Shown one piece after another: positions 12,247-26,100 of a DNA stretch of 64,000 bases. The stretch lies in NCBI GenBank assembly GCA_964019135.1, contig OZ025257.1, positions 14,907,971-14,971,970 on the forward strand, read 5' to 3'. The notes beneath the pieces were generated by a model. That model was not told the origin of the DNA, did not search any database, and saw nothing but the letters and a program-made list of their open reading frames with translations. Made by a program: the position numbers and the translations under genes. Source of the stretch: Arenicola marina. Its lineage: Eukaryota > Annelida > Polychaeta > Arenicolidae. Within the stretch, counting starts at the first letter, position 1. The number at the start of each line of letters is the position of its first letter.

Positions 12247-12405
12247 TTTCGTAGCGTGCCAGCTATTGTTGTCCCAAATTTATACAAAGAAAGCAAACTA
12301 AAAAAATGATCATATCATTACAGATGTAGGAACCGACAGGGTTTACCGTCGTTAGTTTGTTAAAAAGATGATGGATAGGTATACAGTTGCTTCCAGTACA
12401 ACGTT
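12247..12405 (+). repeat. Upstream member of a ~160 bp direct repeat pair (other member 16932-17088)
   Basis: The segment after the 22 bp satellite (gtgccagctattgttgtccc, then acagatgtaggaaccgacag, then ggtttaccgtcgttagt, then ttccagtacaacgt) recurs immediately after the 30 bp satellite at 16932-17088, just ahead of the first visible exon of gene 2. Two unrelated satellites thus end on the same flank. It may be a duplicated 5' part of the gene, with a possible tiny exon between the acag and gttagt signals, but no open start codon is seen (ATG is followed by TAG). Confidence 0.65.
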
Positions 12406-12491
12406 ACAATTACATACTCCGTATCTATTGCTTCTACCACCATATATAATGAGAAAGGCGCGTAGAATACCACAGTCCGTGTGTCGGTAGC

Positions 12492-12757
12492 CAGTGGCGG
12501 ATCTAGGAGGGGGGTAGGTAGGGGGGTTGCAACCCCCCTTGTGAACCAGAACATACAACATAAATATTAACATACATGTTAAAGTCCCAAGTCTTGAGAG
12601 AGCAACGCCCCCCCCCCCACTTGGGAAACTGGACATACACGGTTAAAGTCGGCGGGAATCTCAAAAACCCAAGCACCCCCCCCCCCCCCGGGTCACAAGT
12701 CTCATTCATTCAGAGCAGGCCCCCCCCCCCCTTGGCAAATTCCTAGATCCGCCCCTG
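12492..12757. mobile_element. hAT-like MITE
   Basis: Terminal inverted repeats CAGTGGCGGATCTAGGA at the left and TCCTAGATCCGCCCCTG at the right enclose a C-rich interior of about 230 bp with no coding capacity. GTAGC flanks both ends. The CAGnGGCGGATCTAG end is typical of short hAT-derived elements in many animals. It is also present in copy B. Confidence 0.75.
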
Positions 12758-12759
12758 GT

Positions 12760-14980
12760 AGCAGTGTGATAAATGGAAATGTGACATGTAAGCCACGCTA
12801 TGTGTGGTTTATCAATATCGCCGCTGGACCCTTAGGATAAACCCGTTTGAAACTAGGGGAACAAATAGTTCTGACGTCTGATAGCGAACGTCGTACACGC
12901 ACATATATATACGTTTCGGATACGTACCGCCTTTCGTACTCAGAGCTGCTATTGGCAGATAACAGCAACTCAGGTATTCATCATAGCGTTTCATTTGCTT
13001 GCCACTATCCTGCTTCTTTGATTTTAAATCACTAAAGTTGCTTACTATTTTAAACGATGCTGGTGAAGCATGTTCATTATGTCAAGTATTTGATTATCAA
13101 TTTGTATTAGGCTTGACAAATCGCATTATCCTGCATGGATATTAAATAGGTAAACGGGGATTAATATTAGGATGGCGCGTCATACACGTGGGCCAAAATA
13201 TGTGCTATATATCAGTAGGATAAGGAGCAAGGTTACTGACCGCCTAAGTGGCTATGCGACACTTACATTGGAGAGTAATGAGATGTTGCACTGCGACCGA
13301 TATAACAACTACCAAGGGAGAGTACAGATAGAGTGAGAGAGACAAGAGACAGGTGTCAACAGAGAGATATGGGGCAGAGAGGCAGGAGAGAGAGAAAAAG
13401 TCGTTACCTGCACGATATGCGTAGTATGTAAAAAAGACACACGCATTGAAAGTTAGACTAGAGCGCTCTTGGTTCGCCAAGCATTAAAAGTGCAATTTAC
13501 GGTCGAAGTTCAGTGAGTTAACAAAGTATTAATTTGCGGTATAGCATATAGGAACATGGCGGTATTGCGGTATTGCCAAAGTAAATGAAATTAGCTAAAT
13601 CCGCTAAGGAGTTCCAAACCATGTTGTCTACCTTGCAAATGCCATTCTTGCTTGTGTTGTGTTTGTTATTCAGTGTCATATGAACATAATTCGTCACCTT
13701 CATCATCATTGTTATTGTCGATCAATTGCACATGTGCTAATGAATTTTGTGGACTTAATATCGACGTTAAATAGAGCTTGATCTTACTATATATTATCTG
13801 AGGCACTTTGGAAACCAAGTGTTGTTACAATAGGACGGAATTTAAATACGCAAATACGAGTTGAAGGTGGGGGGTAGAGAGATTTACAAGCGCCCATCCG
13901 TCCATCAACCCTTTCTCACGCGCTGCCTCCGTCTAACATACACCCCAATACACACATGCACACTCGCTTTTTGTGTTTCAAGTTGCGTGATTGCCCTATT
14001 TCGATCTGGCTGGGGGTCCCAGACAGGATAACTAGGTGACGACGAGACACATTCAATGACTAGACGCTTCATGCAACCAGACCTCGTCCCACAGATCAAA
14101 TCAAAACACGATGTTATATATCACTTTGGATGTGTCAATCGTCTCTACACCGCGGCACCTAAAGCCCACCCTACACCTCTCCCCCAGCTCATGACCTCCC
14201 GCCGATGAGCCACTTGGAGTGGTAAAGTCAAGACTCGAAGGTAGATCAAACCAATGGTAGAAACGCTCTACGTCCGATGTTGGCTCGTGTAGTGGTAATT
14301 TGCCAAGCCATTTTTGCACCTTGAATTCATACAGCAGTAAATCGTGGGTTCGCCCATGACAGAAGTGCGAGAGGTACACACGAGTTACATGCGCAGAATC
14401 CCGGTTTGGCCAGACCGTTTTGCCGTCACCGCCTGTGTCATAACAACTACAGCTCTCCCGCTGGTAGACATCAAACAACGGGTATATAATGGATACCATG
14501 AACAGTACCGGTAAGCATATTGTACTCCATGTAGATTATTAGTTAATAGTAACAATAACGTTTAGTATGTAAAGTTATGTGTAGCCAACGTGAAATAAGT
14601 ACACTTAGCGCCGAAATCGGATATATGCCAGGGGTGCTAAAAAACAACAACACAAGAACATGCGTGTGCCTCATGACAATGCATATTTATATGACAAAGA
14701 AAGCTATTGGATATCCAAAACTGTTATAGAATAATTGATGTCTGCCCAAAGTGACCAGAAACCCAACATATCAATTGTGTCGAGGTGGCAAAATGTATTT
14801 GACAAAACTTTGTTCTGTATTGATATACATTTATATAAAGATCATGTCCATATAATTACACTGGGTTTGAGTGATTTATAGCGATTCGTCGATCGAGGTT
14901 GCGATGGAAACAATTATAGTGTTAGACATGGCTACTATTGACCAGTCATTGATAAAACATCTATTGGTAACGAGTCATCG
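12760..14980. other. Intergenic DNA with no recognisable gene
   Basis: A 132-codon open frame on the - strand (14101-14499) matches no family I know, and its copy B counterpart (36387-36932) is split by frameshifts, so I do not call a gene. A purine-rich stretch (about 13310-13410) is the only other feature. The copy B equivalent is 35300-37320. Confidence 0.6.
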
Positions 14981-14984
14981 ATTA

Positions 14985-15126
14985 TTATCGATTCCTTGAT
15001 CAAAATTTATTATAGCGATTCATTAATAACAATTCATCAATAGCGATTCATTAATAACAATTCATCAATATCAATTCATTAATAACAATTCATCAATATC
15101 GATTCCTTGATGAAAATTCATCAATA
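14985..15126 (+). repeat. ~28 bp AT-rich tandem repeat
   Basis: Units of attcattaataacaattcatc with aatagcg or aatatcg, about five copies. Similar units reappear at 16000-16190, and copy B has the same array at 37320-37465. Confidence 0.75.
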
Positions 15127-15128
15127 TA

Positions 15129-15439
15129 AGGGGTGCACAATTTCATATCAGGAGGGGGGGGGGCTAGAAAATTCATTACCATGCAATTTTTTTATTTTTC
15201 ACAAATTTATTGACATTTTATTTATTTTTTTGTATCTTTCTCATCCAATTATTTATTTATTTAGACACTCACGAGGACATTTTATAAGGCATTTTTTGGA
15301 GAGAATTATGAAAGCAAGTTATTTTTTTTGTAGCATCTGAAAAGCAAACATTTTTTTCCCCCAAATAGTCACAACAAACTATTTTTTTCAAATATTTTCT
15401 AGCCCTCCCCCCCCCCCATGATATGAAATGGTGTGCCCC
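15129..15439. mobile_element. 311 bp MITE with TA target duplication, absent from copy B
   Basis: Inverted ends aggggtgcacaatttcatat and the complement of atatgaaatggtgtgcccc flank an AT-rich interior. The inner parts of the ends add runs of G and of C next to ctag. TA is present on both sides (15127-15128 and 15440-15441). Copy B has the uninterrupted site (atcaatataacaac near 37455), which defines both edges. The TA duplication suggests a Tc1/mariner-type non-autonomous element. There is no coding capacity. Confidence 0.85.
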
Positions 15440-15454
15440 TAACAACAACGCGAG

Positions 15455-15990
15455 TGATCGGGGCGTTAGGCAATTTTATCAAGCTGTAGCAGCTGTAGCA
15501 GCCTGCCAATTTTCTTTATGTAAATGAAGGGCTGCTACAGGTTGATGAAGAGCCAATAAAATGTCTAACGCCATGCTAAACTCGCGCGATTACTATTATT
15601 ACGAGTTGAATTTAAATTCTAGTTTACCTCACACCTGTGCTGGGCGTTAACATGTCTCCTCGCTTCTTTGGATTAACTTTCGCATACAACGGTTGAAGTA
15701 AAGTAAAATTGTATCGCTTAGAAGCCTTCACAGAACGTGTGAGTATATATATCAGTAAGCTTATATCGTGACCAAGAAACGGCACGCGTAGCTAGGCAAC
15801 TAGGCGGCTAGACGGGCCATTTACATCTATAACCACAATTCGTTTGTGTGTGACGTCCTGTTTCATTGTTCTACGAGAGGTATCTCTGGCAACGATTGTC
15901 TATTGAACCGGCTGAAGGGCGGTTTGAGTCAGGTTACAAAATTTAGGCGGCCTTCAGATTCAATGCTATTGTACTAGTTAACACGACCAT
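15455..15990 (+). repeat. Dispersed repeat, also present inverted at 51515-51990
   Basis: The segment around gggcgttaacatgtctcc, ggcacgcgtagctag and ggtttgagtcag recurs in reverse complement at about 51515-51990 in the extra segment of copy B, and in direct orientation at 37470-38005. It includes a short inverted pair around ctgtagcagc and gctgctacag. Probably a non-autonomous mobile element; the ends are not clear. Confidence 0.6.
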
Positions 15991-16192
15991 CAATTCACAA
16001 TAATATCGATTCCTTGATAAGAAGTCATTAATAGCGACTCCTTGATAACAATTCATTAATAGCGATACCTGGTAACAAATCTTTATTAACGATACTTTGT
16101 AACAACGTTCCTGCATAATATTCCATTGATAGCAAATTTGCATAACGATACCTTGGTAGCGATTTTACTAATAACGATCAATCGATTCATCG

Positions 16193-16905
16193 CTGAAGGG
16201 TTGTAATGATAATGATGTTATTGATGACGGTTACAATTGTAATGATCTTATTGCCGATGGTTACAACGATAATGATGTTATTGATGACTGTTACAATGAT
16301 AATGATGTTAATGATGACGGTTGCAATGACAATGATGTCATTAATGACGGTTACAATGATAATGATGTTATTGGTGACAGTTACAATGATCATTACCTTA
16401 TTGATGACGGTTGCAATGATAATGATGTTATTGATGATGGTTACAATGATACAGATATTATTGTTGACGGTTACAATGATAATGATGTTATTGATGACGG
16501 TTACAATGATAATTATGTTATTGATGACGGTTGCAATGATAATGATTTTATTGATGATGGTTACAATGATACAGATATTATTGATGACGGTTACAATGAT
16601 AATGATGTTATTGATGACGGTTACAATTATAATGATGTTATTGATGACGGTTAGAATGATAATGATGTTATTGATGACGGTTACAATTATAATGATGTTA
16701 TTGACGACGGTTACGATGATAATGATGTTATTGATGATGGTTAGAATGATAATGATGTTATTGATGACGGTTACGATGATAATGATGTTATTGATGATGG
16801 TTACAATGCTACTGATGTTATTGATAACGGTTACAATGATGATATTACTGATGACATTTATGATGAAAATGATGTTATTGAAGGCATTTACAACGATAAT
16901 GTTAT
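16193..16905 (+). repeat. 30 bp minisatellite upstream of gene 2
   Basis: About 24 units of gttattgatgacggttacaa with tgataatgat. Because 30 is a multiple of three, long frames are open on both strands (about 250 codons each), but the encoded Ile/Asn or Met/Leu/Thr strings are repeat artefacts. The copy B array has about 57 units. Confidence 0.95.
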
Positions 16906-16931
16906 TGATGACGATTTGCGAACCTTCCGGC

Positions 16932-17088
16932 GCGTCAGCTTTTATTGTCCCAAACTTATACAAATAAAACAAAATAAAATAATTGTCTTGTGATCACAGA
17001 TGTAGGAACCGACAAGGTTTACCGTCGTTAGTTAAGAGGATGATGATGATGACGGATAGTTATACAGTTGTTTCTAGTACAACGTAGC
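16932..17088 (+). repeat. Downstream member of a ~160 bp direct repeat pair (other member 12247-12405)
   Basis: Same sequence class as 12247-12405, directly upstream of the first visible exon of gene 2. The copy B counterpart is at about 39970-40133. Confidence 0.65.
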
Positions 17089-17115
17089 TTAATAAATAAA
17101 TATGTTCTTTGACAG

Positions 17116-20100
17116 ACGCATCAAAAGCTAAGCCGCCGCTTAGCAATGATGACGTCAGAAGCGTGACGTCATCAAGTGGCAGGGTGGTCCTGAAGAAGGA
17201 AGTGAAGCTAACCAGCGCCATTGGAATTATCGTCGGCACCATCATAGGTGAGCAAACATGAATGATAAGTTCCATTTTTGTTATAAGCTTTCATTTCATG
17301 AGGTTGTCGATAGCAAAAACACATATCAGCGGCCACCATAAGTTAGGTTCCATGACACTTAAGCCCATTCTACTTGGTTCGTTTATAAACAATAATCGAT
17401 TAAACAGCGCTAAGCTAAAATCAATTGGGGTTTACAAAGTGTTGTTTATTCATGTGGGTATGTCCTACTTTATATGCTGGCATATATGTGTCGTACGCAG
17501 TGTCTCGCATAGTTGGTGACACGCCTTGAGGTTATATATTATTGTACGGCGCTTGCATTTCTGATTTACAATCCCCGTAGTAGGGGACAGTAGTATTGCC
17601 TGTGAATTTCCAAGCTTCTTAGCTGAATTTCCAGAGGTAAGGAAAACTACGTTACAGAGATACACAAACCCTGTTTTCATACTGAGATTCTGATTGTCCC
17701 TGTTCAGTGCCTTGAACCAAAAAGGCTCTCACGCATGCATAAAGACAAAACGTGCATTCGACAACAGATGTCTATGTTCAGCATCAAAGGTAATGTTAAT
17801 CTTTTAATCTTTTTCTGTTCGCAGGATCCGGAATCTTCATCTCGCCAAAAGGTGTCGCTAACGGGGCCGGAAGTGTGGCGTTGAGTCTCCTATTGTGGGG
17901 CATTGGAGGAGTGGCGTCCATGTTTGGTAAGCGGCCGTGTCTCTGCCCCTTCCTCCCACCGCCCCCTTCCATTCCCCCCCCCCCCCACCCACAGCCTTAT
18001 ATCCGACCTCAACTCTCACGTTTCGTAAGGCTGATCACACCTCAAGCATAACATAGCATAGTCCTATACCATATAGGTCACTTGCGCGTCTTGACGTTTG
18101 ACATGTATTGGTATTCATGACAGGTTGCAGTAGGTGGTCTGATCTCACATCATCTTGTCACTTGTTACAACTGTGTGAAGGGGTGTGAATTAGGGTAAAG
18201 TGGTGGGAGACTGGCGCTCGCCCAACATGTTGGTACACTCGCGTTGGGTTCCCGGACTTCACTCGGGCACTTCACACCTCTTCGATTGGTCTGTGTAACT
18301 GATAACCGATCACCGAGATTGCGATGACTAGCGTAGTACCAAGTCCCTGAACATTGAACTGTTATACTGACACCAATATGGGCGTCTAGAGTCATCATGA
18401 CAATACTTATACTCGCTTTTCGGAGAGATGCCCCCCCCCCGCCCCTCCTTCTTCGTGGCAATTATCCAGCTCATATAGAAGAGGACCATCATTTTAGGCT
18501 ATATATGGCAATATGTATATCTCAGATGTGCACCAGTTTCTTCATTAACAATGTTGCGATCGTTAATTGTGTATATTGTCGGTGCCATACGACCGCCCAC
18601 CCCCCACCCCCCACCCCACCTCCTCTAATCCGCCGTCGTCCTTGCCATATTTTGGATCCGTATACAATCCATGCAACGAAACACGACGAACTCAGATCCC
18701 AATGCGATACTAGATCTAGATCTCGTCCGACAAAGACGACCTCTTTCAGACAACCGCGTAAAGAGGTTTCTTTGGCTTGCCAGAACAGGCACTAGAATAC
18801 CGTTATGCACATGAAAATTTAACGAACATTTGTAGGCCTTAATTCTTTCTATACTCATAGCCTAATTATTAAAACCCGACGACGAAAGATCGCTTGGTCT
18901 GCCAATCGTTGGATGGTGGGTCAATAGCGTTTATGCTTATGTTTATTGTTAACTTTCGTCACAGGATCTCATCACTCGTTACAATCCGAAAGTGACGTTA
19001 TTTACGACGTCATATCCAAATGCAGAAATAAGAATTTTGGTCCCAAATAATCTTTGTTTATTTTAACGCGCTCCTAAAATTACTTAATCTTGGTTACGTC
19101 ATAACAATCAAAGGTAAATAACGACGTTGGATTTCCGGAACGTAACAAGGGGCGTGATCCTCTGACTTTTATATACTGACGTTAAATAAAAGTTTATTTC
19201 ATCCCTGATCATCCCTGGCCACTGACCGAGGCCAACAGAAGCCAATTAAGGAGTCATTAAATGAGTCACGTGACTGTTTCAGCGTCCCTCAGCATCGCCG
19301 AGCTGGGGACGATGATCCCGACCTCAGCCGGGGAGTACATGTACATCTACAAGGCCTACGCCGCCTGGCTTGCCTACCTCTGGAGCTGGACCTTCAGTAT
19401 CCTGATGAAACCCTCCAGCCAGGCCATCCTATCGCTGACCTGCGCCCAGTACATCCTGGTTCCTTTCTTTGAGGACGGCTGTGGGGACCCGCCAGAGAGC
19501 TACCGGAAACTGCTCGCCTCCGCCATTTTGGGTGAGTGGATCATCTTGGTTGGTTGTATATTCAGGACGCATTAACCACTTCTGATCATGTCGCGTCCAT
19601 GGGAGAAGGAAGGGAAGAGCGGAGCCATGTCCCCGGGGTCACTCCCTACTCTTTGCGAAGAATGAAATGGGATCTTTATCCTAAATCAAATCTCCTGGGG
19701 GAGAGGGTATGTTGTTGGAATCATCGTAGACATGGCACTTATGCGCTCTTCGTCATTTGGCTTGTCAGTTATATAACACAGATTACGTATATGCGCGCTA
19801 CGTCGCATGCATGTGATGACGTCACTATAATGCATTGCTGTTATGGACCCAGACAATCCTGTATAAGCAAAACAAAATGTTCTCCCGTAGTGTAGCTTAG
19901 CTGTTCTAGGGGAAATTCTGGCATGCATGTGTTTCGCGTAACTCCAACTGTGCAAAAGGCGGAGTATACGGATTTATAGCTGCATATTGTTCAGCAGGCT
20001 AACAGGGTGATTTCAAAACACAAAAACTCACTTTGTATAGATCAATATCTTGACTATCAAAGGATACCATTTTAATATTGAGAAGAGATAATAGGCAGAA

Positions 20101-23100
20101 AACAGCTGCCAACCGGCGAATGTGAAGACATTCACCACGATGTGCGTAGCAGAAAAGCGGTCATATTCCCGGTTTGCTGATGTTCTTCAGTGCGATAATG
20201 ATCTCTCTGGGATCTATTTTGTTTGGAGATAACTTATAAAATATCTGATTCAGGCATATAAACTTGTGCAGAATACATAACTTGTTACCAGATGTGTACC
20301 CCATTGTAAAATGTCATAAAGCGATGATATGGGCCGTTATACACTGCTTTTTCAATGCGGATCTAAGCGCACTAGCATGACATGCCAATGCGGAACCTAA
20401 CAGAAAGGACCGTTAAACTGTTTGTAATCTTTTGAAATATATGCTGAGATTTCATTTATCATCATATTTAATATTTAAGGAAAGAAAGTTTTTGTTTTTG
20501 TTCGGTGAATAACAATACCCTAGAGCCAACCTACTGACAAAAGAAACGTTAAAGCCGGGCACCTGAACCTACTGCACATGCATGCATTTCAGACGCATGC
20601 AAGAATCGGTTTTCTGACCGGAAACACGCAATGTTTATTTTTGACAATAATTGTCGCCAGGGGTATCTGGAACGGTCTACTGTGATAGCGGATGCGTGTT
20701 CTCCCGCAGTGCTGATTGCCGCAATCAACGTGTTCAGCGTTAAGCTGGCGGCCCGGATCCAGGTCTTCTTTACTGGTACCAAGCTCATCGCCCTGCTCAT
20801 CATTGTCATCGGAGGAATCGTCAAGCTGGTTCAAGGTGAGGCGTGGTGGGGAAGACAGGGTGTCAGGGGGTCGGTGAGGGGTGATAATGGGTTGGAAAAG
20901 GTGGTACGGGGTGGGTGAGGTGGTGAGGGGTTAGGGTGACGGAGGGACGAGTTGGCCGGGAGGGTGGGAAGGGGTGACATGGGGTGGGAGAGGCAGTGAG
21001 TGGTGAGGGGTGGTCGGGGTGTGGGGGTGAGAGATCATGATCATGACAGCCTGGTTTTGTGTGAGATAAGGGGACGTACGTGTAGATGGTTACGAAATGA
21101 AGTAGTGGGTGAGCGGGTGTGTGAGAGGGTTGTCGTGGTGGCGAGAGTGGTGGTGCAGAGCTGCGGTGTGGGGCATAATGACGTAGGATGGCGGCTGTGG
21201 AGCATGGTGGTGCGGTGTGAGAAGAAAACTAGCGGGTGCCAAACTGTGATATCACACTTGATAAATTGCAAATTATACAATATCAGTTAATGATCCGCGT
21301 GGTTATAAATGCATAATTATGGTATTTGCCTGAACTTTCCCTGAAATTTCCCAGAAATAATTTTCCTGAAATTTGCTGCTAGTAAAGCATTATACGCTGA
21401 CTCGCCTTCTTTCCCCCTCAAGGATACACGGAGAATCTGGCAACGGGATTTGAAAACAGCAACGCCAATGCGGGACAAGTAATCATGGGATTCTACAGCG
21501 CCATGTTTGCATACGATGGATGGTTAGAATAATGAATACTTTATGAACTGGACGATTCTATCATTGGTGGGCTTTTATGCACTTAGCCAGTCACCAGCGA
21601 GCATTTTGCCTGGCTGTTCGGCTTCTGTTTACTCCCCCCCCCCCCCCTTACCCTTCCCCCAACCCGCGGCCTTAGGAATTGGAAGAAATTGTTAAACATA
21701 TTTAAAATATTACGGAATCATTATTAATGTGCCGTTGCGGGATGTGATCTAGATAAAGGTATGCTGGCAGTATAGTGTTGACATGATGTGTTTCCATCGA
21801 TTTAGGCATAATCTCAATCAGGTTACAGAAGAGATACAGAACCCTTCAAGGTAAGAGCCCTGCGGGTCAGTGGTATTTAGTACATTTCTGGGTTGAGGGG
21901 TTCCTCTGTAAAGCCCCCCTACCCCTTTTTTTCATCTCCAACATCCTCTCGGAATGGGGCGATTCACTTCGAAATCTGCTTTAAAATTGGCTCGGAAGAG
22001 TTATTTTTCTCCGTTGACCCGCTCTATGTCGCAGTTCTATGCGGTCGGTTTATTCTTTTTTCTCGGTAAACCCCGCTCTATCTGTATGAACGCACACCCC
22101 CCTTTGAACGAAAGCAGTTTATTCCCAATGCCTACTAAATTTGGGCGATATGATCCGAAATTTTTATATTACCGATCTATTTTCCATGTCAAATAAGAAT
22201 GTTGTGTCTTGAAATTAAATTTGTTCGGTATTCTGTGTGATGTCGACCGCGACCTGCTAGGACGTCCGAGCGTGTTTTTCAGACTCAACGAGATATAAAA
22301 CATCTATATGCATCATAATTTTGAGATACTGGTAGTCTTGATTCTAAAATGTAAAAAATCTAACATGGCGCATGTAAGTATGCTGCTGTTATCCAAAAAG
22401 GCCTAATGTGACAACGTGCTTAGAATTAAAGCGTTATGATATCAACGTCTGAGATCACAGAGACAGTTTATCACGCGTTTATCCTATACTTTGGACCGGC
22501 TTCCCCGACCCGCCCATGAGGACACATTGCCTGTTCTGTTGACCATATTATCGATGTTGCCACTTTGGACAGATAGGGATAATGCTTATTTGCTTATTGG
22601 CTTGCCCACCAGAATCATTCCCTTGGCCTTATCACTGAGCATCCCATTGATCACAGTGCTCTACCTCCTGGCCAACGTCTCCTACTTCACAGTCATGTCA
22701 GTCGACGAGCTACTCGCCTCGCCCGCGGTCGCCATTGTAAGTAAGACCCGGATGTCACCATTGTAGCTAAGACCCGGATGTCGCTATTGTAAGTAAGATC
22801 CGGATGTTGCCTTTGTAAATAAGAACCGGATGTCACCATTGTAAATAAGACCCGGATGTCGCCATTGTTAATAAGACACTGATGTCGCCTTTCCGGCGTG
22901 TCGCCATTGTTAGTAAGTAATCCACAGGCCTATAGCCACGTGCACCTCTTTCGTCAAAATGGCGTCTCATGTCCATCGTGCTGCCTAATTAGTTAAACCT
23001 GGTGTCATCTATCATCATTAGAAAGAACAAAAAACTACATAGCCAAATGTCGCTTCTATTGATCCGAATCTCCATGTATTCTGTAACACGGGGAAGTCCA

Positions 23101-26100
23101 TGATTATCATATTTATTACAAAAAGATTATTGTTTTTCGCTGACTTTCCTGTTCAGACCTGGGCCCAACGTGTCATCCCGGGGGCATGGTGGATTATGCC
23201 AGTCTTTGTCGCCATGTCAACCTTCGGCGCTTGCAATGGAAGCTTATTTACAGTCGGAAGGTAAATTGCGACACGATGTCGGCACCTTCCTTGACGCTGA
23301 AAGCGTGTTCGCGAAAACATGGCTCCATGGAATAGATGAATACACGTTAGCATGAGCCATAATAATACTATTTCGCCATACATAGTTATTATTAAATAAT
23401 GATAATTGCCTACCAAACCAAAAAAAGCAATATCGTATCAACTGCAATAACAGTAAAACTATCTGTTTATGCACCTATCCGCTGCAGTGATAACAAGCGG
23501 GACAATAGTATCCTTATCTCTCGTGAAGTGTTAAGTAACTTTTATTTTGCAGACTATTCCTGGTGGCGGCAAGGGAGGGTCATCAGATGGAAATCCTGGC
23601 CATGATTCATGTCAAGAGATTTACTCCCATGCCCGGCATCATCTTTTCTGTATGTAGCTTAATAATGAACGTTTAAATCTGTTTCGTCAAGATTGTGCTC
23701 TACAATTGAAAACTACCTCGGGTCTTTCTTCATGGTCGTGGTGGTGGTGGGATTAAAGAATAATCTGAATAAAGCAATGCATAACGAATGCATTTGATGA
23801 TTCAATAGATCACTTCGCTAATCATAGTTCCAATTTTGCCACCGTGAGGCGCCACTGCATGTAAAAATGCATTCTGTGTATTATTTTGGTATTTGCGACA
23901 TGTCAAGATTGCGTCATCGCCTGCCAACGTATTTTACAGACACTTAAACATGAAATAGTGTCATCTATATAGCGGAAAAGTTACATAATCTGAATGTAAG
24001 TTAGATATGCTCATTAATTTTATACATGCCTTCCCAATAACGTGGAAATATGGTATTTATCTCCATAGAAAAAGTCAAGATAAAGCCAAAATATTTCCCA
24101 TAACTTATTACGCCAGTGGATTTTTCCAAGATGGCGTATAATAGCGAAGTCGTGTATGACAAGGTAATAATATATTACGTAATTTTTGCACACAGCGAAG
24201 ATGATCCATGTATGGTTATGGTGTTCGTTTGATCACTTTGCTTTTCGTAGGCTTTCTTCGCGATCATCTTCATCCAAGCGGGTGCAGTGACAGAGCTAAT
24301 AGACTTCCTCAGCTTTGCCGTCTGGATGTTCCACGCGCTCAGCATGATCGCCGTCGTCGTGCTCAGGTTTAAGATGAAGGACGCCCACAGGCCATACAAA
24401 GTAGGGCCCCCCCCACCCCCCATTGTTTCCCCCTGCTTGGGTCTAAATATTACAGTGGTATCAGTAATCTGTATTGTAGTGTCATCATGACTTTGCCTAG
24501 TGCAGTAAATTCGTTTGTCGCAAATATTAGTTAATAGAAGGAGATGTTGAAATCATGCAAATTAAAGAGCCAGGAACATGCCAAAACGATGCTGTTTTCA
24601 GCGCTTGCACGTGTAATTCTAAACTAGTTTTACATATTTGTACGCGGCCGAACTACTTTACTTCGTAACAACGGGCAGTTTCACCCGATCGTATAACTTC
24701 AAATAAATCGATGGAACCATTCGCCGGAGAAAAAAGCAAGTTCGGGTATGAAGTCTCATGTCAATTTTATTGTACGACAATTTTCTAAGACAATTTTTCT
24801 GCGCTTAGTACAGTGCAAATATTCATTTGAGACTTTGCTGAATTCCCCTGAATTTGCAAACAACAGACTCGGAAAAGAGATATACGCGCCAGGGTTATTT
24901 CACTCCTAAAGCGTTTCTATATTATTATAATATATTAATATTAACTGAAAAGAAATATAAATATTAGTCCTTGTAGCTGACCCAAGCGTTTATTTGTTAT
25001 CCATGCGTCAACCCGCCAAAGCGCAGATTTTTGTGACGTCCCAGTTGGTCGCAATACTTTTTTGAAGTGACCGCTTGTCGAGAAAGCGCAGCTTTCCCGG
25101 GCGCAGCCCTCTTGGTGGGAGTGGCTGGCGCTAGCAAATCAGAGAGCGAGACCCAAACCGGAAATAGCGAAACGGAAGATGTTAACCTAACTTCGCTCAT
25201 ATTTAGCGTCACGCGTCATAGACGTCACGCTCTGTGGCAAAATGGCGCTTGAATTTACTGTGGACAGGATTGCAAATATATTTGTTCGAACCCGTTGTTC
25301 CCTAAGACGTATCGTGTTTTGCAAAGTTGCTTTCACGACCAAAATATTACTAAGGCCTCACGATTAAATTGACGTTTTTACCCGCTTTAAGCAACCAAAG
25401 TAGTAATTTTATGACTATCTAAGAAATTGAAATTAAAGATTAATGAATGAATAAACTAATGTACTTTCTGCGCCAGGTTCCCCTGGTCCTCCCTATCCTG
25501 GTCTTCATCTTCTCGGCTGTCCTGGTTATCGTTCCGCTGGTTCTGGAGCCGCAGCTGGAGTTCTTGTACGCCACGCTGGTCATGTTGGCCGGATTCATCT
25601 TCTGGGTCCCGTTTGTCTATTTCAAGCTGCGAATCCCATGTATAAGTAAGTGATCCGGAATATATATATGTTTGTGTGTGTGTAGCTGAGGACGATATGA
25701 GAAAACCTTCATGTTTGCTGCCCAGCAACCCCCCCCCCCCCCACCCTCCCTCGCCAACACACTCATCATAGGCCCTGCCCACTCCATCCAGACGCTATTG
25801 TAAATAAGTGTGCAGTGAAGTCGTTTCTGACGTGGTTTCAAAGGAGTTAAAGAGCGGAATATGTTTTCATGTTTGGTTTAAACATATGTTTATTTCACAA
25901 TAGGATAAACAGTTTCATGTTTGTTTATTGATTCTATCAGAATCATTGTGATAAGGTGCCAAAAGCTATGTAGCGCGTTGTCACTATGAATCAAGTTCGT
26001 CCAAACAGAGTAATAGCCGTATGTGCACCAAAAACAATTCGTATTATAATTCATTTTTGACTACAATTTATTCATTTTCCAGGGAAAGTCTACCTATTTT

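Noticed and set aside
14101..14499. 132-codon frame on the - strand
   Set aside because: No recognisable domain, and the copy B equivalent is broken into two frames.
16986..17020. Possible start codon exon of gene 2 after the acag near 16998
   Set aside because: The ATG is followed directly by TAG, and no frame links it to the exon at 17116.
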